From Pseudomonadota bacterium (GTDB lineage Bacteria; Pseudomonadota; Alphaproteobacteria; Acetobacterales; Acetobacteraceae): a stretch of 11,644 nucleotides of DNA. The DNA lies in contig JAKAQU010000051.1 of NCBI GenBank assembly GCA_021819535.1, forward strand, positions 1 to 11,644, given 5' to 3'. The position numbers and the translations under genes were made by a program. The notes under the pieces were generated by a model that did not search any database, was not told the DNA's origin, and was given only the letters and a program-made list of their open reading frames with translations. Shown here piece after piece: positions 6,704 through 11,644 of this stretch. How positions within the stretch are numbered: position 1 is the first letter of the stretch; each line of letters starts with the position of its first letter.

Positions 6704-8929
6704 TCATCGCGGCGTATCGGCTTCCCTATTGACGGCCGATATCTTGATCCGGGGCGGTATCGCGGGCGGCGCACTGGCGGCGTATTTCTCACGTTTCAGG
6801 CGACGCTGAATCATCACCGGACATTTCTGGTCGTGGTGATAGAGCATTTGGCAATGGAGGCACTGGATGCATTCGTTCGGGTTGATATGCCCCTCGGGAT
6901 GGATCGCCTGCACCGGGCATTCATTGCCGCAGCGCTGACAGGGATTGCCGCACTCACGATAGCGGCGTAGCCAGTCGAACATGCGGATCCGCGCCGGAAT
7001 GGCGAGGGCGGCGCCGAGCGGGCAGAGATAGCGGCAGAAGAAACGCTCGACAAAGAGATTGGCGGCGAGCAGCGCACCGGCATAGAGAACGAACGGCCAG
7101 GTGCGCGCAAAATGCAGGATGATCGCGGTTTTGAACGGCTCGATTTCTGCCGCCTGTTCAGCGGTCGCAAGCGATGAGAGGGAGATGCCGAAGAGGATGA
7201 GAAAGGCCACGTATTTCAGGGCAACCAACCGCGAATGGACCGAAAACGGCACGCGTAATTGTGGAATGTGTAAAAGCTTCGCCACACGGTTGAGGACTTC
7301 CTGCAAAGCGCCATAGGGGCAGAGCCAGCCACAGAACGCCCCCCGGTTCCAGAACAGGATGGAAGCCGCGGTCGCGAACCACAAGACGAAGATCAGCGGC
7401 GCCATCAGGAAATAATCCCAGCGAAATCCGCTGCGCAGTGCATCGAAGAAGGCGAAAACATTAACCACCGAGAGCTGCGCGTCGGCATACCAGCCGATCC
7501 AGAACAGGGTGAACAGCAGAAAGCCGAGACGGATCCGGTCATAAAGCACCGGGCGTTTCGTCAGCACATCCTGGAAGAAGAAGATCGCGGTGAGGAAAGC
7601 GAGCGCCAGGGTAAGAACCGCGACCTTGACGATTTCGGCGCGCCACATGAGATGCCAAACCTCTGGCGCCGCGTTTGGCGCGGGTGCGGCCGGCGCGGTG
7701 GTGACGGCAGGACTTGCTTGCGGCGGCGTCAGATAAGCGTCCGGCAGGCGATAGCTGGTCTCGAAGGTGAGGAAGGATTTACCCCGCGCGCCGAACGCGC
7801 GCTCGGCGAGGATTTGCAACCTCCAGGGTTGGGTGACATCGAAATGGCTGCCCTGGGGGATACGAAAAATATCGACATCGTTGAATGCGGGCGCGCCCGG
7901 TGCATGAATATCGCCAAGGCGGACATGATCGTGGTCGCGAAAACGGATCGTCTGGTCGCCTTGAAGAAGTGCGATGCGGTCGAAAATGCCGCCCCGCACA
8001 TAGCCCGATCCCTTGAAGGAATAGGCGCCGTTGGCGGCGATCAGGATCGCCTGCTGGCCAGGCGCGAGGGTTTTGGCGAAATTGTCATAGCGCTCGCCAA
8101 GCATTCTCCGGCCGATCGCCGGGACCGAGATCGGGGCGACATAGAGATCGAGAAAAAAATCGGTGGGATTTGCGGATTCCGGGCTTTCCGCCGCCTCCTT
8201 GGCACCGGCGCGGGCGAAAGCATCGTTCACTTCGCCGACGGTCAGTTGCAGCCGGCGCAGGCTGCCATCCCCGAGCAGGCCGACCCAGTCGGCCGGCGCC
8301 TGATGCGCGGGGTCGATCGCACCGCGCGGGATCTCCGCTGGAGCCAACGCCACCCCGACCATGCCCTCCGCGCGCGCGACCTTGATCGCCGATTGCACCA
8401 AACTCTCGCCGATCACGGTGACGGTGACGGTCGCGCCGCTCACCATATCGACCGGCGGCTGCCCCTCTGGCCCGCTCCGCGCCAACGCCAGAACGTCGCG
8501 CCCGACATAGCCTGCGATGAACTGCGTAATGCGCACGGGCGGAATGCCGATCAGCACGATCGGCTCGTGATGCGCCATCAGCCGCGCGCCGGCGAGCTTG
8601 CCGTCTGTCGTGAGCCCGACCAGAATTTGAATGGGCTTCCCGGAATAGCCGGTCGAGTCGATCCAATCGGCATTGACGAAAGCGTAGCCGAGAAGGCGCG
8701 TGCCGGCACGCACCAGGGCGATCGGCGGGTTACCCTGCGGCGCGTCGTAATGGTCGGCACCAGGAAAAAGCTGTGCTGGTGACACCTGCGCGAGAAACTC
8801 GGCGAGCCGGCTCTGCGCCGTCGCCGGCGTGGCCACGGCGAGAAGAAAAATCCCTATCAGCAGTGAGATGAACGGAAGCAGGAAACGCGACGTCGCACTG
8901 AGATGTCGTTGCCCGAGATATCGCTGCAT
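6704..8929 (-). CDS. nosR: NosR, membrane FMN- and iron-sulfur-containing protein for N2O respiration
   Basis: NosR is a polytopic inner-membrane protein needed for nosZ expression and for NosZ activity, thought to feed electrons to or maintain the enzyme. The 741-residue sequence starts with a signal or anchor helix (about 15-38, ending ATAQ). The periplasmic FMN-binding domain follows, with SGATVT at 164-169, where T167 is the likely FMN attachment site. After a proline- and alanine-rich linker (about 402-422) come several membrane spans from about 432 onward. Two polyferredoxin-like cysteine motifs, CGWLCP (533-538) and CRYLCP (632-637), lie in the membrane part. Two [4Fe-4S] ferredoxin motifs sit near the C terminus: C660, C664, C667 and C671, then C687, C690, C693 and C703. 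All expected cofactor residues are present. It is the first gene of the operon, preceded by an FNR-type promoter. NosX in the same operon is the expected flavin transferase. Confidence 0.97.
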   Translation of the reverse strand: MQRYLGQRHLSATSRFLLPFISLLIGIFLLAVATPATAQSRLAEFLAQVSPAQLFPGADHYDAPQGNPPIALVRAGTRLLGYAFVNADWIDSTGYSGKPIQILVGLTTDGKLAGARLMAHHEPIVLIGIPPVRITQFIAGYVGRDVLALARSGPEGQPPVDMVSGATVTVTVIGESLVQSAIKVARAEGMVGVALAPAEIPRGAIDPAHQAPADWVGLLGDGSLRRLQLTVGEVNDAFARAGAKEAAESPESANPTDFFLDLYVAPISVPAIGRRMLGERYDNFAKTLAPGQQAILIAANGAYSFKGSGYVRGGIFDRIALLQGDQTIRFRDHDHVRLGDIHAPGAPAFNDVDIFRIPQGSHFDVTQPWRLQILAERAFGARGKSFLTFETSYRLPDAYLTPPQASPAVTTAPAAPAPNAAPEVWHLMWRAEIVKVAVLTLALAFLTAIFFFQDVLTKRPVLYDRIRLGFLLFTLFWIGWYADAQLSVVNVFAFFDALRSGFRWDYFLMAPLIFVLWFATAASILFWNRGAFCGWLCPYGALQEVLNRVAKLLHIPQLRVPFSVHSRLVALKYVAFLILFGISLSSLATAEQAAEIEPFKTAIILHFARTWPFVLYAGALLAANLFVERFFCRYLCPLGAALAIPARIRMFDWLRRYRECGNPCQRCGNECPVQAIHPEGHINPNECIQCLHCQMLYHHDQKCPVMIQRRLKREKYAASAPPAIPPRIKISAVNREADTPR

Positions 8930-8940
8930 CGCCGGAAATC

Positions 8941-8953
8941 ACCTTATTAAGGT
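8941..8953 (-). promoter_or_regulatory. nosR Shine-Dalgarno inside a small inverted repeat
   Basis: In nosR-sense RNA this stretch reads ACCTT-AAT-AAGGT, a 5-bp stem with a 3-base loop. The right arm plus the next bases, AAGGTGA, is the best Shine-Dalgarno match before the nosR ATG, with about 9 bases of spacing. Folding of the stem would cover the ribosome binding site. The stem is short and mostly A-U, so the effect, if any, would be modest. Confidence 0.35.
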
Positions 8954-8961
8954 TGGCATCT

Positions 8962-8975
8962 GGCAGGAATCTGCC
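8962..8975. repeat. Short inverted repeat in the nosR leader
   Basis: GGCAG-N4-CTGCC forms a 5-bp stem with a 4-base loop about 15-28 bases into the predicted nosR transcript. It could be an RNA hairpin or a protein site. I do not recognise it as the box of a known nos regulator. Confidence 0.3.
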
Positions 8976-8988
8976 GCAGGCCCCTAAA

Positions 8989-9038
8989 TCGATGTATTCT
9001 AACCACAGGTTTTGATAGATGTATTTGATTTGAATCAA
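8989..9038 (-). promoter_or_regulatory. Predicted nosR promoter, class II FNR/FixK-dependent
   Basis: The FNR box at 9025-9038 lies upstream of a -10 element TAGAAT read on the minus strand at 9001-8996. That -10 predicts a transcription start at about 8989. The box centre (9031.5) then falls within one base of -41.5, the usual position for FNR-type activation overlapping the -35. No -35 hexamer is visible at the right spacing (the bases read ATACAT), as expected for an activator-dependent promoter. The leader would be about 60 nt. This predicts that nos is switched on at low oxygen. Confidence 0.7.
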
Positions 9039-9040
9039 AT
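9012..9040 (+). promoter_or_regulatory. Possible sigma-70 promoter of the ferritin-like gene, overlapping the FNR box
   Basis: Reading rightward, TTGATA at 9012-9017 matches the -35 consensus at five of six bases. TCAAAT at 9035-9040 follows after 17 bases and matches the -10 at four of six. The start would be near 9047, about 48 bases before the ferritin-like ATG. The -10 lies on the right arm of the FNR box, so a bound regulator would block it. The -10 is weak, so this is a suggestion only. Confidence 0.3.
9025..9038. promoter_or_regulatory. Perfect FNR/Anr/FixK-type box TTGAT-N4-ATCAA
   Basis: The site matches the FNR-type consensus exactly, TTGAT-TTGA-ATCAA, and the dyad extends by 2 bases on each side (9023-9040). 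It is the only strong regulator site in the shared nosR/ferritin-like intergenic region. Family members that bind this form include FNR, Anr, FixK and FnrN, and some NnrR/DNR proteins bind close variants. The sequence does not say which one acts here. A second, overlapping odd-centred dyad, GATTTGA-A-TCAAATC, covers 9027-9041. Confidence 0.8.
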
Positions 9041-9094
9041 CATTCGCCCGGCGATGCGTGCAAGGTTTGGGAATGTGCAAAAAGAGGATGGGCC

Positions 9095-9796
9095 ATGGCG
9101 CCTGAAACGAGACGGGAGGCGTTTTCTGAGCCCGCGCTCCGTGCCCTGGCCGCGGCACTGGAAGCCGACGCGATGCGGCGCTATCGGCGTCTCGCGGCGT
9201 GGTGGGCCGATGAAGGGGAAGCGGAACTCGCGTCGCTGTTCGAGCACCTTGCCGAAATGGAGGCGGACCACGCCGCGGTGTTTGGCGCTTTGGCAGAGGA
9301 AGACGGCCCTGCTCCATTGCCCGCTTCGGCCGCTGAGGAGGCGGTGTGGCAATCGGCACTGCTCACCCCCTATCGCGCGCTCTCGCTTGCGGTGCGGGCG
9401 GAAGAGCGCGCCTTTGCGACGTATGCCGATATCGCGGCGCATGCCGCAACGCCGGCGGTTCGCGCCCTGGCCGAGGATCTTGCGCGCGCCGAACTCGAGC
9501 ACGCGGCTTTGCTGCGCCGCGCGAGACGAGCGGCCTTTCGCGTCGAGCGGCCATCTACAACGCCCATTCCAATGGACATGGCAACGCTCGCGCAACTGAG
9601 CCTGATCTGGGAGGCGGAAGCCGCCGGCGCGACCACACGCGCCGAGCGGTTGCGGGCGCTGTCACGCAATGCCGAGCGTTACCTCGAGGTCGCGGAGCGG
9701 GCGCGGGACGAGGCGACATTGAGCGCAGCGCAAAGCCGGGCGGCCGCGGCAATCGGAGAATTGGCAATGCTGCGCGCCGGCTCTGGCCGATCCTGA
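9095..9796 (+). CDS. Ferritin-like (rubrerythrin-type) di-iron protein
   Basis: This 233-residue, Ala- and Glu-rich, all-helical protein has the di-iron ligand pattern of the ferritin-like superfamily in two matching halves. The first half has E23 with Y30 seven residues later, then E56-x-x-H59. The second has E103 with Y110 seven residues later, then E133-x-x-H136. All six usual metal ligands are therefore present. No rubredoxin Cys motif and no signal peptide are seen, so it is probably cytoplasmic. A further helical region (about 160-228) lies beyond the four-helix bundle. The ATG at 9095 has AGAGG at 7-base spacing. It is divergent from nosR across a region with one FNR box. Relatives include rubrerythrin-like peroxidases, oxidases and iron stores. 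Which activity applies cannot be read from the sequence; a redox- or nitrosative-stress role is inferred from context. Confidence 0.8.
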   Translation: MAPETRREAFSEPALRALAAALEADAMRRYRRLAAWWADEGEAELASLFEHLAEMEADHAAVFGALAEEDGPAPLPASAAEEAVWQSALLTPYRALSLAVRAEERAFATYADIAAHAATPAVRALAEDLARAELEHAALLRRARRAAFRVERPSTTPIPMDMATLAQLSLIWEAEAAGATTRAERLRALSRNAERYLEVAERARDEATLSAAQSRAAAAIGELAMLRAGSGRS

Positions 9797-9944
9797 GGCG
9801 AGGAACGGTTCGCAACGTGGGAGCAGCTTTGGCGGGGGAAGCACGGCACCGCCGGATCACGCGAGAGAATTACACCAGAGTGCGGGTTCGGCGCAAAAAA
9901 ATGCGAATACCACCCAAGAGCCCTTGCAAGCGGGGTAAGGGTCA

Positions 9945-9975
9945 CTTAAAGATGTAATATTAATATATCTATTCT
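9945..9975 (+). promoter_or_regulatory. AT-rich island, candidate promoter/operator of the membrane protein operon
   Basis: The 277-bp gap between the ferritin-like gene and the membrane-protein gene is GC-rich except for this short, strongly AT-rich stretch. It contains an imperfect dyad at 9951-9969 (GATGTAATATTAATATATC, 7 of 9 pairs match) and -10-like hexamers such as TAATAT and TATTCT. No good -35 is found and no FNR-type box is present in the gap. It may be the promoter of the downstream pair of genes. A weak GC hairpin at 9831-9853 lacks a T-run and is not called a terminator. Confidence 0.3.
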
Positions 9976-10014
9976 CTACGACCATCGCGGACGGTACCCA
10001 GAAGCAGGCTGAAC

Positions 10015-10077
10015 ATGGAGCAAATCGTGAGGCGAAAGCCGCCAAAGCCAGCCGAGGACGGGAGAAAATCCGCATGA
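10015..10077 (+). CDS. Possible 20-residue leader peptide
   Basis: A short frame encodes MEQIVRRKPPKPAEDGRKSA and ends in TGA overlapping the ATG of the next gene (ATGA at 10074-10077). The peptide is basic and resembles nothing I know. Its own ribosome binding site is poor (AGCAGG 6 bases upstream). The ATGA overlap is the same arrangement used between the real genes here, so translational coupling is possible, but chance is equally plausible. Confidence 0.2.
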   Translation: MEQIVRRKPPKPAEDGRKSA

Positions 10078-11420
10078 ACGCCGCCAGCGATCGCCTGTCA
10101 CGCTGGACGCCGGCGATTTTCGCCTGTGCGATCGCCAATTTCGCCTTTGGTTTGTCGCTCGCGGTGCTCGGCCTCGGTTGGCCGGCCGTCTCAGCGAGCG
10201 CGCCGGCGAGCCTGGCGATGGTGCATCTCCTGACCATCGGCTGGCTCACCTTACTGATGTTCGGCGCACTGTTTCAGTTCGTCCCGGTGATCACCAGCCG
10301 GAATCTGCCAAGCCAAGCCTCGCCGCTGCTGACTTTGATCGGCATCGAAATCGGCCTCGCGATGATGATGGGCGGGTTTCTGGCCCTTGGTGAAGGCGCC
10401 GCCGCGGCGCTCCTGCTGCCGCTCGGCGGTGGCCTGGTGCTGATTGCTCTGGCTCTGGGCGCTGCGACATTACTGTTGCCGCTTTTGGCCAAGCGGCCGG
10501 TGCCGCTCAGCGCGCGTTTCGTTCTCGTCGGCCTCGGATTCCTGCTGCTTACGGTTCTGCTCGGCCTTGCTTTCGCCATCGCCCTCACGGTCCCGGCCAT
10601 CGGCCCGGTGCTCGCGCCGCTGCTCGGGGGAAGCGTTGGCTATCACGCCCTGGCCGGGATCGGCGGCTGGTTCACACTGACCGCGATCGGCGTCTCTTAC
10701 GAATTGCTGCCGATGTTCATGCTCGCCCCGCATGATCGCGGCGCGCTCGGCGCTATGGTGCTGTGGGCGGGTGGTGTCGGGTTTCTTGCAGCCTTCGTCG
10801 CGGGTCTCGCTGAAATCCTCTGGCCGCTTGGCTGGGCCGCGATCCTGGAACAGTTGGGGCGCGCCGTCATCGTGTTCGCGCTCAGCCTCTATCTCATCGA
10901 TGTGCTGCGGCTTTATCGCAGCCGTCGGCGGCGCGAGATCGAACTGCATAACCGCGCGGCGGTCGGGGCCTTCCTGGCCCTCGGGCTGGCAATGCTGCTC
11001 GCGATCGCCGCGGTCGTCGGCGATCATATCACCGATCTCGCCCCGAGCCTCCTGCTCCTGCTCCTGCTCGGCTGGCTGAGCGGGCTTGGCGTAACCCAGC
11101 TCTACAAGATCGTGGCTTTCCTCGCATGGCTTTCCCGCTACGGCCGGCAACTCGGACGCCAACCGGTACCGCGCGTCCAGGATCTGGTGAACGAGGCGGG
11201 CACCGTCTGGTTCTTCGTCGTTTATTTTGTATCGGTTGCGATCGCCGCCGGTGCCGCGGCGCTTCAACTGCCGGGTGTGGCGCGTGCGGCGCTGGCTTTG
11301 ACGCTGCTCTCGGTTCTGCTGCTCGCGCGGGAATACGCCCGCGCCTGGCACGGCTTTTATGCGCGCCCGCCGCACGGCACCGCCACTCCCCTTCTCGATC
11401 CGAAAGGAGTCCGCCGATGA
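10074..11420 (+). CDS. Polytopic membrane protein, NnrS/heme-copper-like, function unknown
   Basis: The 448-residue product is very hydrophobic, with about 10-12 membrane spans and no cleaved signal. Three related segments recur: GWLTLLMFGALFQFVPV (56-72), GWFTLTAIGVSYELLPM (198-214) and GWLSGLGVTQLYKIVAF (333-349). Each has Gly-Trp, then an aromatic residue followed by Gln, Glu or Lys near the end. The first two are preceded by a histidine, H51 and H191, and H220 follows the second. This recalls heme-binding membrane proteins such as NnrS and the heme-copper oxidase fold, but the NnrS HTGR-type motif is absent, so I do not call it NnrS. The start at 10074 has GGGAG at 9-base spacing. The stop overlaps the DUF2249 gene as ATGA. 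Membrane proteins of this kind next to DUF2249 genes are familiar from denitrifiers. A role in nitric oxide or heme-linked metabolism is inference. Confidence 0.75.
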   Translation: MNAASDRLSRWTPAIFACAIANFAFGLSLAVLGLGWPAVSASAPASLAMVHLLTIGWLTLLMFGALFQFVPVITSRNLPSQASPLLTLIGIEIGLAMMMGGFLALGEGAAAALLLPLGGGLVLIALALGAATLLLPLLAKRPVPLSARFVLVGLGFLLLTVLLGLAFAIALTVPAIGPVLAPLLGGSVGYHALAGIGGWFTLTAIGVSYELLPMFMLAPHDRGALGAMVLWAGGVGFLAAFVAGLAEILWPLGWAAILEQLGRAVIVFALSLYLIDVLRLYRSRRRREIELHNRAAVGAFLALGLAMLLAIAAVVGDHITDLAPSLLLLLLLGWLSGLGVTQLYKIVAFLAWLSRYGRQLGRQPVPRVQDLVNEAGTVWFFVVYFVSVAIAAGAAALQLPGVARAALALTLLSVLLLAREYARAWHGFYARPPHGTATPLLDPKGVRR

Positions 11421-11644
11421 CCGAAGCCGCTCCCCTCACGCTCGACGTACGCCCCGAACTCCGCGCCGGTGGCGAGCCGTTCCCGCGTATCATGCAAGCG
11501 GTCGCGAGCCTTGCCCCCGGCCAGGCGTTACGCCTGCTCGCGACCTTCGAGCCGATACCGCTTTATGCGGTGCTCGGCCGCAAGGGCCTCGCTCATCGCG
11601 CGATCCAGCACGCGGCCGGGGAGTGGGAAATTCTCTTCAAGATC
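11417..11644 (+). CDS. DUF2249 domain protein (3' truncated by the window)
   Basis: The frame opens at 11417, overlapping the membrane-protein stop as ATGA, and is still open at the right edge after 76 codons. A likely Shine-Dalgarno, AAAGGAG, lies at 11403-11409. The sequence carries the DUF2249 pattern: LDVRPEL near the start, GGEPFPRIMQAV (19-30), L-A-P-G-Q-A-L-R-L (33-41), FEPIPLYAVLGRKG (45-58), then a His and E-W-E-I. DUF2249 is a small TusA-like alpha/beta fold, often found beside denitrification, NnrS-like and hemerythrin genes, and no biochemical role is settled. Further genes of this operon probably lie beyond the edge. Confidence 0.85.
   Translation, partial: MTEAAPLTLDVRPELRAGGEPFPRIMQAVASLAPGQALRLLATFEPIPLYAVLGRKGLAHRAIQHAAGEWEILFKI

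Noticed and set aside
8961..8976. Sigma-54 promoter suggested by TGGCAGG
   Set aside because: The GG and GC doublets are not at the required 10-base spacing.
8730..9359. Minus-strand frame of 209 codons spanning the nosR start and the FNR box
   Set aside because: It overlaps two supported genes and the promoter region and has low-complexity Arg/Pro composition, so it is a shadow frame.
9831..9853. Hairpin GGCGG-N13-CCGCC after the ferritin-like gene as a terminator
   Set aside because: The loop is long and there is no T-run after the stem.
9346..9957. Plus-strand frame of 203 codons overlapping the end of the ferritin-like gene
   Set aside because: It is Arg- and Gly-rich with no recognisable motif, and overlaps a gene with intact di-iron ligands and a good ribosome binding site.
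10074..11420. Calling the membrane protein NnrS
   Set aside because: The hydrophobic layout and context are similar, but the characteristic NnrS HTGR-type motif is not present, so only a general description is supported.
1..11644. CRISPR arrays, tRNA or rRNA genes, insertion sequences
   Set aside because: No regularly spaced repeats, transposase frames, terminal inverted repeats or recognisable RNA genes were seen.

Overview
The window holds a complete nitrous oxide reductase gene cluster on the minus strand, in the order nosR-nosZ-nosD-nosF-nosY-nosL-nosX (8929 down to 171). A divergent plus-strand accessory set lies beside it: a ferritin-like di-iron protein, a multi-span membrane protein, and a DUF2249 protein that runs off the right edge (9095 to 11644). 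The last 25 codons of an unrelated-looking plus-strand gene sit at the left edge. The DNA is GC-rich with strong G/C third-position bias. The Tat-exported NosZ (clade I type) and the nosRZDFYLX order ending in nosX point to an alphaproteobacterium. I cannot name the genus from sequence alone.

The nos genes form a tight operon. nosZ and nosD are 2 bases apart. nosD/nosF, nosF/nosY and nosL/nosX overlap by ATGA, and nosL starts at or just after the nosY stop. The only real internal gap is 58 bp between nosR and nosZ, and it carries a 9-bp stem-loop just before a strong nosZ ribosome binding site. NosZ reduces N2O to N2 in the periplasm and keeps every expected CuA and CuZ ligand. NosD, NosF and NosY form the ABC-type machine needed for CuZ maturation. 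NosL is the copper chaperone. NosR is the membrane flavo-iron-sulfur protein that supports NosZ activity, and NosX is the ApbE-type transferase expected to attach FMN to NosR.

The nosR/ferritin intergenic region (8930-9094) carries a perfect FNR/FixK-type box, TTGAT-N4-ATCAA, at 9025-9038. On the nosR side its centre is about 41.5 bp upstream of the start predicted by a TAGAAT -10 element, the class II geometry of an oxygen-responsive activator. On the other side the same box overlaps a possible promoter of the ferritin-like gene.

The divergent module is the least familiar part. The ferritin-like protein has two E...ExxH half-sites and no rubredoxin domain. It is followed, after a 277-bp gap with an AT-rich island and a possible 20-codon leader, by a polytopic protein with three related Gly-Trp segments, two of them preceded by a histidine. 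That gene overlaps a DUF2249 gene by ATGA. Facing nos across an anaerobic regulator box, these genes plausibly act in denitrification, nitric oxide or redox-stress physiology, but no function is shown by the sequence itself.
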